Positions 44,282 to 52,283 of a stretch of DNA of 64,000 nucleotides are shown here, in pieces. The stretch is from Streptomyces sp. NBC_00704 (GTDB lineage: Bacteria > Actinomycetota > Actinomycetes > Streptomycetales > Streptomycetaceae). The translations under genes were made by a program, and so were the position numbers. The notes below the pieces were generated by a model. The model made no database searches. It was not told the origin of the DNA and saw only the letters and a program-made list of their open reading frames with translations. The stretch lies in NCBI RefSeq assembly GCF_036226605.1, contig NZ_CP109000.1, positions 2,848,501-2,912,500 on the forward strand, given 5' to 3'. Within the stretch, counting starts at the first letter, position 1. Every line of letters begins with the position of its first letter.

Positions 44282-46223
44282 CACGCACCCGAGCACGAAG
44301 GGCGCCGGCGGCGCCGCGGCGGTCCGCCGTCTGCTCCTCGACAACGGCGCGCTCACCGCGCTGATCGTCCTCCTCATCGCCATGTCGGCGCTGTCGGGCG
44401 ACTTCCTGACCACGGACAACCTGCTCAACGTGGGCGTCCAGGCGGCCGTGACCGCCATCCTCGCCTTCGGCGTGACGTTCGTGATCGTCTCGGCCGGCAT
44501 CGACCTGTCGGTCGGCTCGGTGGCGGCGCTGTCGGCGACCGTGCTGGCCTGGAGCGCCACCCAGCACGGCGTCCCGGTGGCCGTGGCGCTGCTCCTGGCC
44601 GTCGCCACCGGCATCGCCGCCGGCCTGGTGAACGGTTTCCTCATCGCGTACGGCAAACTTCCGCCGTTCATCGCGACGCTGGCGATGCTGTCGGTGGCGC
44701 GCGGTCTGTCGCTGGTGATCTCCGAGGGCTCCCCGATCGCCTTCCCCGACTCCGTCTCGCACCTCGGCGACACCCTCGGCGGCTGGCTGCCGGTGCCGGT
44801 GCTCGTGATGGTCGTGATGGGCCTGATCGCCGCGTTCGTGCTCGGCCGGACCTACATCGGCCGCTCGATGTACGCCATCGGCGGCAACGAGGAGGCCGCC
44901 CGCCTCTCCGGTCTGCGGGTGAAGAGGCAGAAGCTCGCCATCTACGCCCTGTCCGGCGTCTTCGCGGCCGCCGCGGGCGTCGTGCTCGCCTCCCGGCTGT
45001 CCTCCGCGCAGCCGCAGGCCGCCGACGGCTACGAACTGGACGCCATCGCCGCCGTCGTCATCGGCGGGGCCTCCCTCGCCGGCGGCACCGGCAAGGCCTC
45101 GGGCACCCTGATCGGCGCGCTGATCCTGGCGGTGCTGCGCAACGGGCTGAACCTGCTGTCCGTCTCCGCGTTCTGGCAGCAGGTCGTCATCGGTGTCGTG
45201 ATCGCGCTGGCGGTGCTGCTCGACACCCTGCGCCGCAAGGCGGGGGCGACCCCGATGACGGCCGGTACGGGCAGCGCCGGCGGCAGGGGCCGGCAGGCGG
45301 CGACGTACGGTCTCGCGGCCGTCGTCACCATCGCGGTCGTCGGCGCGACCTCCTTCCTGCACGGCGGCGGCTCGCCGGGCGCGAACCCGAGGATCGGCCT
45401 GGCGCTGTCCACGCTCAACAACCCGTTCTTCGTGCAGATCCAGTCCGGCGCGAAGGCCGAGGCGAAGAAGCTGGGCGTGGACCTGACCGTCACCGACGCG
45501 CAGAACGACGCCTCGCAGCAGGCCAACCAGCTTCAGAACTTCACCAGTTCCGGCTACGACTCGATCATCGTCAACCCGGTCGACTCGGACGCGGCGAGCA
45601 ACTCGGTGAAGGCCGCCGACAAGGCGAAGATCCCGGTGATCGCGGTCGACCGGGGCGTCAACAAGGCCACGGTGGACGCGCTGGTCGCCTCCGACAACGT
45701 GGCCGGCGGTGAGCTGGCCGCCAGGACGGTCGCCGAGAAGCTGGGCGGCTCCGGCAGGATCGTGATCCTCCAGGGCCAGGCCGGCACCTCCGCGGCGCGC
45801 GAGCGGGCGGAAGGTTTCGCCAAGGGGCTGAAGGCCTACCCCGGCATCCAGGTGCTGGCCCAGCAGCCGGCCGACTTCGACCGCACCAAGGGCCTCGACG
45901 TGATGTCGAACCTGCTCCAGGCGCACCCGGACGTCCAGGGCGTCATCGCCGCCAACGACGAGATGGCGCTCGGCGCGATCAAGGCGCTGGGCTCCAAGGC
46001 GGGCAAGTCCGTGCAGGTCGTCGGCTTCGACGGCACCCCGGACGGCCTCAAGGCCGTCGCACAGGGCACGCTGTACGCCTCGGTGGCGCAGCAGCCGTCC
46101 CAGCTGGGGAAGATCGCCGTGGACAACGCCCTGAAGGCGCTGCGGGGCAAGAAGGTCGAGGAGACGGTGAAGGTGCCCGTGAAGGTGGTCACCGAGGCGA
46201 ACGCGGCCGGGTTCAGCGGCTGA
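44271..46223 (+). CDS. Ribose ABC permease fused to its substrate-binding protein (RbsC-RbsB)
   Basis: A 650-residue fusion. Residues 30-325 are the RbsC permease with about eight to ten helices (LLNVGVQAAVTAILAFGVTF, SAGIDLSVGSVAALSA, YAIGGNEEAARLSGLRV). About 345-365 is another hydrophobic helix. About 375-650 is the RbsB-type binding domain (IGLALSTLNNPFFVQIQSGA, NPVDSDAASNSVKAADKAKIPVIAVDRG, VQGVIAANDEMALGAIKAL). RbsB is normally a separate lipoprotein; here the extra helix tethers it outside the cell. The start overlaps rbsA by 11 bases. Confidence 0.92.
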   Translation: MTADTHPSTKGAGGAAAVRRLLLDNGALTALIVLLIAMSALSGDFLTTDNLLNVGVQAAVTAILAFGVTFVIVSAGIDLSVGSVAALSATVLAWSATQHGVPVAVALLLAVATGIAAGLVNGFLIAYGKLPPFIATLAMLSVARGLSLVISEGSPIAFPDSVSHLGDTLGGWLPVPVLVMVVMGLIAAFVLGRTYIGRSMYAIGGNEEAARLSGLRVKRQKLAIYALSGVFAAAAGVVLASRLSSAQPQAADGYELDAIAAVVIGGASLAGGTGKASGTLIGALILAVLRNGLNLLSVSAFWQQVVIGVVIALAVLLDTLRRKAGATPMTAGTGSAGGRGRQAATYGLAAVVTIAVVGATSFLHGGGSPGANPRIGLALSTLNNPFFVQIQSGAKAEAKKLGVDLTVTDAQNDASQQANQLQNFTSSGYDSIIVNPVDSDAASNSVKAADKAKIPVIAVDRGVNKATVDALVASDNVAGGELAARTVAEKLGGSGRIVILQGQAGTSAARERAEGFAKGLKAYPGIQVLAQQPADFDRTKGLDVMSNLLQAHPDVQGVIAANDEMALGAIKALGSKAGKSVQVVGFDGTPDGLKAVAQGTLYASVAQQPSQLGKIAVDNALKALRGKKVEETVKVPVKVVTEANAAGFSG

Positions 46224-46234
46224 CATCGAACGGA

Positions 46235-46267
46235 AGGCGGGCGGTCCCTCGTACGGACCGCCCGCCT
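46235..46267 (+). terminator. Operon-internal hairpin between rbsC-rbsB and rbsK
   Basis: A perfect 13-bp stem (46235-46247 with 46255-46267, seven-base loop) lies between the fusion gene and rbsK and ends about 15 bases before the rbsK ribosome site. It can lower expression of the catabolic genes relative to the transporter, or stabilise the upstream message. Confidence 0.65.
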
Positions 46268-46294
46268 CACGTCACGTATCAGGGGAGTTCTTCC

Positions 46295-47203
46295 ATGTAC
46301 GACTACGACCTGCTGGTGGTGGGGTCGGCCAACGCCGACCTGGTGATCGGCGTCGAGCGCCGGCCGGCGGCCGGGGAGACGGTGCTCGGTTCCGACCTGG
46401 CCGTGCACCCGGGCGGCAAGGGCGCGAACCAGGCCGTCGCGGCCGCCCGCCTCGGGGCCCGCACCGCCCTGCTGGCCCGGGTCGGCGACGACGCCCACGG
46501 GCGGCTGCTGCTCGACGCGCAGCGGGCGGCCGGGGTCGACACGGCGAACGTGCTGGCGGGCGGGGCGCCCACGGGCGTCGCGTTGATCACCGTGGACCCG
46601 TCGGGGGACAACAGCATCGTGGTCTCTCCGGGCGCGAACGGCCGGCTGACCCCGGTGGACGTCCGTGCCGCGAGCGGGCTCCTGCACACCTCGAAGGCGG
46701 TGTCGGCGCAGCTGGAGATCCCGCTGGAGACGGTCGTGGAGGTCGTCCGGAACCTGGCGCCGGGCGGCCGGTTCGTGCTGAACCCGTCGCCGCCGCGCCC
46801 GCTGCCGGCCGAGGTGCTGGCGGCCTGCGACCCGCTGATCGTCAACGAGCACGAGGCGAAGGTGATCCTCGGCGAGGCGGGCGACGCGGCCTCCGGGCCC
46901 GAGGACTGGGCGCGGCTCCTGCTCGCGAAGGGCCCGCGGTCGGTGGTCGTCACGCTGGGCGCGCAGGGCGCGCTGGTGGCGTCGGCGGACGGTGGCGTGC
47001 AGCACGTCGCCCCGGTGAAGGTGGACGCCGTGGACACGACGGGGGCGGGCGACGCGTTCACCGCGGCGCTGGCCTGGCGGCTGGGCCGTGGCGCCTCGCT
47101 CGCGGAGGCGGCGGCGTACGCGGCGCGGGTGGGAGCGGTGTCCGTGACCCGGCGGGGAGCGCAGGAGTCGTTCCCGACCGCCGAGGAGGTCGACGCCCTG
47201 TGA
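46295..47203 (+). CDS. rbsK: Ribokinase
   Basis: A 302-residue PfkB kinase that phosphorylates ribose. It has GSANADLVIGVER, HPGGKGANQAVAAARLGAR (substrate-binding) and VDTTGAGDAFTAALAWRLG (anion hole and catalytic Asp). AGGGGAG lies ten bases before the ATG. The stop overlaps the start of rbsD. Confidence 0.93.
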   Translation: MYDYDLLVVGSANADLVIGVERRPAAGETVLGSDLAVHPGGKGANQAVAAARLGARTALLARVGDDAHGRLLLDAQRAAGVDTANVLAGGAPTGVALITVDPSGDNSIVVSPGANGRLTPVDVRAASGLLHTSKAVSAQLEIPLETVVEVVRNLAPGGRFVLNPSPPRPLPAEVLAACDPLIVNEHEAKVILGEAGDAASGPEDWARLLLAKGPRSVVVTLGAQGALVASADGGVQHVAPVKVDAVDTTGAGDAFTAALAWRLGRGASLAEAAAYAARVGAVSVTRRGAQESFPTAEEVDAL

Positions 47204-47589
47204 AGAAGGCGGGGATCCTCAACCGTCATCTCGCCGGGGCGCTGGCCGAGTTGGGTCACGGCGACGGGGTGCTGGTGTGCGACGTCGGCATGCCGATACC
47301 GGACGGGCCGCGCGTCGTCGACCTCGCCTTCCGGGCGGGGGTGCCGTCCTTCGAGGAGGTGGTCGACGGGCTGCTCGCCGAACTGGTGGTGGAGGGAGCG
47401 ACGGCGGCGCAGGAGGTCCGGGAGGCCAACCCTTCGGCCGCCGGACTCCTCGCGGGCCGCTTCCGGTCCCTGACGTACGTCTCGCACGAGCGGCTGAAGG
47501 AACTGTCCGCGGGGGCGCGGCTGGTGGTCCGCACGGGCGAGGCACGGCCTTACGCGAACGTGCTGTTGCGGTGCGGGGTGTTCTTCTGA
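47200..47589 (+). CDS. rbsD: D-ribose pyranase
   Basis: A 129-residue RbsD/FucU protein that interconverts pyranose and furanose forms of ribose for the kinase. MKKAGILNRHLAGALAELGHGD contains the catalytic His; CDVGMPIP and RTGEARPYANVLLRCGVFF are family hallmarks. Starts with GTG overlapping the rbsK stop and ends the operon. Confidence 0.93.
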   Translation: MKKAGILNRHLAGALAELGHGDGVLVCDVGMPIPDGPRVVDLAFRAGVPSFEEVVDGLLAELVVEGATAAQEVREANPSAAGLLAGRFRSLTYVSHERLKELSAGARLVVRTGEARPYANVLLRCGVFF

Positions 47590-47691
47590 GGCGCCCCGGG
47601 CGGGCGGCTCGTGCGGCGAATTGACGCGTGTTCGACGAGGCGGGGGCGGTGCTGGAGCGGGTGGGAGGCGCTGCCGGAGAGGTGCGGACGC

Positions 47692-47720
47692 GGTGCCGGA
47701 GAGGTGCCGGAGAGGTGCCG
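47692..47720. repeat. 11-bp repeats upstream of the type VII-like locus
   Basis: GGTGCCGGAGA or its start recurs at 47692, 47703 and 47714, one helical turn apart, with looser copies upstream. It lies about 130 bases before the first gene of the secretion locus. Confidence 0.4.
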
Positions 47721-47762
47721 GTGTCGTCCCGAATGTGTCCGGATCAGGTCACGCGGCGATCT

Positions 47763-47788
47763 ACGACGTTGCGTCCGCAACGGGTCGT
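47763..47788. promoter_or_regulatory. Inverted repeat upstream of the type VII-like locus
   Basis: ACGACGTTGCG (47763-47773) and CGCAAC-GG-GTCGT (47776-47788) form an inverted repeat with a two-base insertion, about 55 bases before the first start codon. It could be an operator. Confidence 0.4.
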
Positions 47789-47843
47789 GCGACACCATGC
47801 TCGAACAGGTATGTGATGTGTACGTGACGCACGGGGGTGACAC

Positions 47844-48176
47844 GTGAAGTTCGACATGGGATCGACGACCCTCTCGGATCTGGGCAAGAGCACGGTCGGT
47901 TCGAGCACCGACCTGGGCACGCTGATCCGCGGACTCATCCAGGCGGCCGAGCCGCTGGAGGGCAAGTTCAACGGCTCCGGAAAGGTCGCCTTCGACTCGT
48001 TCAAGACGCGTGCGGACGAAATCACCGCCGCGCTCAACGAATCGCTCGGCGCGATCCTCGAAGGCCAGGGCGGGATGGACACCGCGTTCGCCGGCGGTGA
48101 CACCGAGCAGCACGACAACGCCAACAAGAACATGGGCGCGGCCAACTTCGACGCGGCCCGCTTCGGCGCGCGCTAG
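47844..48176 (+). CDS. Small WXG100-like helical protein, first gene of the type VII-like locus
   Basis: A 110-residue acidic, mostly helical protein (MKFDMGSTTLSDLGKSTV, LGTLIRGLIQAAEPLEGKFNGSGKVAFDSF, KTRADEITAALNESLGAILEG). Size and helix pattern are like ESAT-6/WXG100 proteins, but a clear W-x-G turn is missing; NGSG takes its place. No signal peptide. GGGGGTG precedes the GTG start. The neighbouring ESAT-6-like gene suggests they form a secreted heterodimer. Confidence 0.65.
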   Translation: MKFDMGSTTLSDLGKSTVGSSTDLGTLIRGLIQAAEPLEGKFNGSGKVAFDSFKTRADEITAALNESLGAILEGQGGMDTAFAGGDTEQHDNANKNMGAANFDAARFGAR

Positions 48177-48222
48177 GCCTCGGTCCAAGGCGCAGGCAGA
48201 CAACCACAGGGGGTTTGTGACG

Positions 48223-48534
48223 ATGGGTCAGAATCTGGACCGCCGCTCGTACGACACCGGCGCCTCGGGCGAGGTGCAGGGTGGACTGCAGGGAATAGCC
48301 GCGCAGTTGGAGCGGGTGCTCGCCGACCGCGACAAGGCCGTGAAGGCCGCCATGGCCGACTTCCAGGCCGACGGGGTGTCCGAGGAGTACCACGGCAAGG
48401 AACTGCGCTGGAACCGGGCGGCCAACGAGGTGCGCAGCATCATCCAACTGGTGCGCACCACGCTGGAGGACAACGACGGGACGGCCCAGTCGACGATGGC
48501 GAAGGCACGGGCGGCCGTCGACAACATCGGCTGA
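48223..48534 (+). CDS. ESAT-6-like protein
   Basis: A 103-residue helical-hairpin protein: MGQNLDRRSYDTGASGEVQGGLQ, then LERVLADRDKAVKAAMADFQADGVSEEYHGKELRW, a turn and a second helix (EVRSIIQLVRTTLEDNDGTAQSTMAKARAAVDN). Length and layout fit the pore-forming ESAT-6 family found in streptomycetes. ATG 48223 has AGGGGG nine bases upstream; a GTG six bases earlier is too close to that site. It is the likely partner of the protein before it. Confidence 0.75.
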   Translation: MGQNLDRRSYDTGASGEVQGGLQGIAAQLERVLADRDKAVKAAMADFQADGVSEEYHGKELRWNRAANEVRSIIQLVRTTLEDNDGTAQSTMAKARAAVDNIG

Positions 48535-48545
48535 CGCGCGGCGTC

Positions 48546-48582
48546 GACGGGGCGACGGGGCGACGGGGCGACGGGGCGACGG
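48546..48582. repeat. Short tandem repeat of GGGGCGAC
   Basis: About four and a half copies of an 8-bp unit lie between the ESAT-6-like gene and the next gene. Copy number could vary by slippage and change spacing or expression. Confidence 0.7.
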
Positions 48583-48623
48583 CACACGGAGGTCACGGGT
48601 GTCACGGATTACGGGGAATCCAC

Positions 48624-49013
48624 ATGACGGGGTGGGACATCTCGCCGTCGGGCGTGCAACACGTTCTCACGGAGACGGCGAAGGCGGCCGAGGGCCTCTC
48701 GAACACCGGGAAGGCCCTGCAGGAGACCGCGCCCAGCGCGGCCGGATCCGCCGGCACGATCCAGCAGGGCGGCGTCGAGAAGAGCGGGGTCCAGGGACCG
48801 GTCGGCGCGGCGCTGGCCGAGTTCTTCACGGCCTACCAGGAGAAGCTGGCGTATGTCGCGGTGCGCACGTCGAACTCGCTCAACGGGGCGGCCACCGCGA
48901 CCAACGCCTACGTCAAGGGCGATCTGGACATGGCGGCGCAGGCCCAGGCGAACGCGCTGAAGGAGCCGAAGATCGACCTGCCGGGCGCGAGCGGACAGCA
49001 GGGGGGCAAGTGA
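48624..49013 (+). CDS. DUF6507-like small helical protein of type VII loci
   Basis: A 129-residue protein: MTGWDISPSGVQHVLTETAKAAEGLSNTGKALQE, then LAEFFTAYQEKLAYVAVRTSNSLNGAATATNAYVKGDLDMAAQAQANA. It resembles the DUF6507 family that accompanies WXG100 genes and looks like a helical adaptor. It overlaps the large toxin gene by GTGA, so it is probably the toxin's dedicated partner or export chaperone. Confidence 0.7.
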   Translation: MTGWDISPSGVQHVLTETAKAAEGLSNTGKALQETAPSAAGSAGTIQQGGVEKSGVQGPVGAALAEFFTAYQEKLAYVAVRTSNSLNGAATATNAYVKGDLDMAAQAQANALKEPKIDLPGASGQQGGK

Positions 49014-51148
49014 GCGCGGACCTCATCGACCCGCAGAACATTCCGCAGTTCACCGGCGACCTGGAACAACTGGGCACGGACTCGATGCTTCTGACCGCGG
49101 AGGCCCTCACCTTCCGCCAGTCGGGGTCGGACGTGCACACCCGCTTCCAGGGGCTGTCGGCGTGCTACTCGGCCCCGGAGGCCGACCAGTTGTTCGCCAC
49201 GACCGCGCCGGTGGCCGCCAAGGCGGACGAGTTCGCCGACGATCTGGAGAAGGTGGCGGCCGCCCTCAGCTCGTACGAAACGGAGGTCCAGCCGCTCGTC
49301 GCCAAACTGAAGAGCCTCAAGCAGCGCGCGGAGACCTTCCGGCACGACATCGCGGGCGACGACCACTGGCGCGAGGACGACGACAACGTCCAGCTCAACA
49401 ACGACCTGGTGCACGACGTCACCGCCGCCACCACCGCGTTCTGGCAGGCGGAGATCACCTGCCACAACAAGATCACCGCGCTGGTGGGCGGGACGACGCT
49501 GATCCTCGAGGACGGCGCGCAGAAACGGCTGGTGAAGCGCGGCACCAGCACGTACGGCTTCACCGCCGACCTGCTGAACCAGTCCGAGGAACTGCCCTGG
49601 GGCAAGACCGTGGAGAAGGAGCGGCACGGGCTGGACTGGCTGGGCCACCAGGTGATCGACTTCGGCAAGGGCTTCTTCGTCGACGGCGTATGGGGCACGA
49701 TCCGGGGCCTCGGCACCTTCGTCGGCTTCGACGGCTGGGACGCGGCCGGTGAGGCCTGGACCGGGCTCGGCAAGCTTGCGACGGGCCTGGCCATCACCGT
49801 GACCCCGATCGCCGGCAGCCTGTACTGGACGATGCCCGAGGACAAGCTGCCCGGGTATCTGCGCGAGACCCGCAACACGGTCAAGGAGGCGGGCATGGCG
49901 CTGGTGGCGTGGGACGAGTGGGGCAAGAACCCCGCCCGGGCCGGCGGCGCGGTCACCTTCAACGTCCTGACCACGATCTTCACCGGCGGTGCCGGTACGG
50001 CGGCGAAGGGCGGGGCGGTCGCCCGCACGCTCGCCGTGCTCGGCAAGACCGGGCGGCTGGTCGACCCGATGACGTACCTCGGCAAGGCCGCGAAGTTCGG
50101 CACGGTCAAGGTCGCCGACCTGTTCGCCGGCCTGAAGGACCTGCACGCGGGCGCCTTCAACGACCTGATCTCCGGGGCGGGACGCGTCCAGCCGGACGGC
50201 AGCGTGCTGCGGATCGCCGACGACCTCCCGGTGATCCACGACAACGTCCTGCAGTGGCCGGACGGCACCCGCCTCAACCTGGACGACAGCTCGGTCGTGC
50301 GCCCGGACGGGACGGCGGCCCCGGCGACGGTGGAACTGTCGGCGGCGGACAGGGACTTGCTGCGACAGACGCTGCCGCATCGCGAACCGGTCATGACCAG
50401 CTCAGGGGGCCACGCCACCGGGACGGCATACGGGGCTGGGGAGAGCCACCCCGGCACCCATGCCGCTCATGACGGCTCGGCGGCATCCGAGCACCACCCG
50501 CCCTCGGCATCGCAGCCGTCGAGTGGGGGAAACGGCCATGGTCCCGCCGGTTCCGAGCACCACACGCCCCAGCACGGTGGACCGGGCGGCGGCAAACCAT
50601 CAGACGTCCCAGCGGGGCAGGAGCCGCTTCATCATCGCGCCAATGACCCACTACCCGAACTCACCCCGGAAGAAAGGGCGGATCACTGGGGCCACTTGAA
50701 AGAGGTCGAAGGCCGGAGCCCGGACCAGTTCGACGATCTCCAACGAGACCCCGACAAGAACGGCGGTATTTCCGAGCCTTCCAAGGACGAGGCCCGTGTC
50801 GGTCTGGACCTGCGGGAGCAGGGGCGTCTGCCCGATGACATTCAACGCCCTACAGAGGCAGACCGGGGAGAGTTCTACTCACCCAGCGCCGACAGGTATT
50901 ACGACATCAAGGGTGTCCACTCCGACTGGCCGCCGTTCAACAATGTGCGGGACAAGTCACAGCCATTCAAGGGCGCTTATGACCCCGCCAAGAACGGCCG
51001 CTGGGTCAAGAAGCTCGAGGAACAGATCGTCGAGAAGCAGCGCGTTGTTATCCTGGATGTGCGAAACGCGAATCAGGCGGCGATCGACGACATCAAGTCC
51101 ATCGTCCACAAGAACGGCTGGGAAGATGATGTCATCTGGTATCCGTGA
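49010..51148 (+). CDS. Large polymorphic-toxin candidate exported by a type VII-like system
   Basis: A 712-residue protein in blocks. Residues 1-165 are helical and WXG100/LXG-like (ending AFWQAEITCHNKITALVGG). About 235-360 contain glycine-rich hydrophobic segments of a pre-toxin region. About 465-545 form a Ser/His/Gly/Pro linker. About 550-712 form a separate C-terminal domain with EARVGLDLREQG, FYSPSADRYYDIKGV and VVILDVRNANQAAIDDI. YYDIKG after an upstream Glu resembles the E...DxK core of PD-(D/E)XK and CdiA-type nuclease toxins; this is inference. The end of the gene uses more A/T-ending codons than the rest. Three candidate immunity genes follow. Confidence 0.75.
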   Translation: MSADLIDPQNIPQFTGDLEQLGTDSMLLTAEALTFRQSGSDVHTRFQGLSACYSAPEADQLFATTAPVAAKADEFADDLEKVAAALSSYETEVQPLVAKLKSLKQRAETFRHDIAGDDHWREDDDNVQLNNDLVHDVTAATTAFWQAEITCHNKITALVGGTTLILEDGAQKRLVKRGTSTYGFTADLLNQSEELPWGKTVEKERHGLDWLGHQVIDFGKGFFVDGVWGTIRGLGTFVGFDGWDAAGEAWTGLGKLATGLAITVTPIAGSLYWTMPEDKLPGYLRETRNTVKEAGMALVAWDEWGKNPARAGGAVTFNVLTTIFTGGAGTAAKGGAVARTLAVLGKTGRLVDPMTYLGKAAKFGTVKVADLFAGLKDLHAGAFNDLISGAGRVQPDGSVLRIADDLPVIHDNVLQWPDGTRLNLDDSSVVRPDGTAAPATVELSAADRDLLRQTLPHREPVMTSSGGHATGTAYGAGESHPGTHAAHDGSAASEHHPPSASQPSSGGNGHGPAGSEHHTPQHGGPGGGKPSDVPAGQEPLHHRANDPLPELTPEERADHWGHLKEVEGRSPDQFDDLQRDPDKNGGISEPSKDEARVGLDLREQGRLPDDIQRPTEADRGEFYSPSADRYYDIKGVHSDWPPFNNVRDKSQPFKGAYDPAKNGRWVKKLEEQIVEKQRVVILDVRNANQAAIDDIKSIVHKNGWEDDVIWYP

Positions 51149-51770
51149 ACCTTGGAGTCCTGCCACGACTCCGCCCGACCCCCAAGCCGCGAAGCGCCTG
51201 GAGGAGTGGCTCCAGCGGGGAGGCGACGGCGGACTCGATGTCATGGGTCTCGATCTGAGCGGAGCGGATCTCTCCGGGGGCGCCTTCCAGGAGTCATGGT
51301 TCACAGATACCAAGCTGGTCAGGACCAAACTTATCGGCGCAGATCTCTACCGCTCCGATGCCGAGGGCGCCGATTTCTCCGGAGCCGATCTGACGCGGGC
51401 CTCACTGGTACGGGTCAACTTCGACGACGCGGTCCTTCGGGGAGCGAATCTCGACGGTGCGGACCTGGTGAAGGCATCGCTCTACGGGGTAGACGCGTCG
51501 GCCGCGTCCATGCGGGGAACCCGTCTCATGGGAGCGTCGCTGATCGACGTGAACCTGTGCGGCTCCGACCTGTCCCAGTCGGTCGTCCGCGAGAACACGT
51601 TCAAAGTCACCGTGGACGAAACGACCAAATTCACAGGAATGTCCGGCACCGTCTTCGGTCCCGTTCAGCTGACCGACCGGACAGGTCAACACGAAATCGG
51701 CGGCACCGAACTGGAACGCTGGCTACGGGAGCGCGGCGGCGATGTAAGCGTACTGAGAGGCCGGGTATGA
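51126..51770 (+). CDS. Pentapeptide-repeat protein, candidate immunity protein
   Basis: A 214-residue protein. After a leader of about 35 residues, pentapeptide repeats of the A(D/N)LxG type run to about residue 150 (LDLSGADLSGG, LIGADLYRSDAEGADFSGADL, LRGANLDGADLVKASL, GTRLMGASLIDVNLCGSDLSQ), predicting a right-handed beta-helix. The gene overlaps the 3' end of the toxin gene by 23 bases, the usual place of an immunity gene. Codon use is less GC-biased than in flanking genes. The start (ATG 51126 or 51129) has GGGAAG just before it. Confidence 0.75.
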   Translation: MMSSGIREPWSPATTPPDPQAAKRLEEWLQRGGDGGLDVMGLDLSGADLSGGAFQESWFTDTKLVRTKLIGADLYRSDAEGADFSGADLTRASLVRVNFDDAVLRGANLDGADLVKASLYGVDASAASMRGTRLMGASLIDVNLCGSDLSQSVVRENTFKVTVDETTKFTGMSGTVFGPVQLTDRTGQHEIGGTELERWLRERGGDVSVLRGRV

Positions 51771-52246
51771 CAGGGAAGTCACCGGTCGTGAATCAGTCCG
51801 CGGCCCCTCACGACACGGATGCTCAGGAAGTCGACAAAGGCAAGTCCGCCGTCCACGAGATAAGCAACGCCGCCCGACGCGTAGCCATAGAAGACCCTGA
51901 AGTGGACATGGATGACGCTCAGCGCCTGCTCTACCGCGGGGAGCTCTTCACCGGCGAGGTGACGGAGTACCTCGGCGACAAGCTCGTGAGCCTGGACGAA
52001 TACGTCGACGGAGTTCAGCACGGTCCGTCACTGGAATGGTACAAAGACGGAACTCTGCGGTCGGAGAGCATGGTACGCAAGGGACTGGCCTGCGGGGAAT
52101 CCAAGGAATGGAATTCGAACGGAACCCTGGCATCGCTTCGAGTATTCGACGATGACGGTCTCACGCTCCGCGAGAGTTACGAGTGGGACGAGGACGGCAG
52201 GCCGACGAAGAGCTGGCGCATGGACGACGGCTCCGAAGAGCCCTGA
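51767..52246 (+). CDS. YwqK/MORN-repeat family protein, candidate immunity or antitoxin
   Basis: A 159-residue protein with YwqK/MORN-variant repeats: RGELFTGEVTEYLGDKLVSLDEYVDGVQHGPSLEWYKDGTLRSESM, then GESKEWNSNGTLASLRVF and RESYEWDEDGRPTKSW. YwqK proteins act as antitoxins for toxins of YwqJ type in Bacillus. ATGA overlap with the pentapeptide gene. It shares the lower-GC composition of the module. Confidence 0.75.
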   Translation: MTGKSPVVNQSAAPHDTDAQEVDKGKSAVHEISNAARRVAIEDPEVDMDDAQRLLYRGELFTGEVTEYLGDKLVSLDEYVDGVQHGPSLEWYKDGTLRSESMVRKGLACGESKEWNSNGTLASLRVFDDDGLTLRESYEWDEDGRPTKSWRMDDGSEEP

Positions 52247-52283
52247 TGAAGCAGTTCAACATCAAGAAATGAGGGAACCGCAC

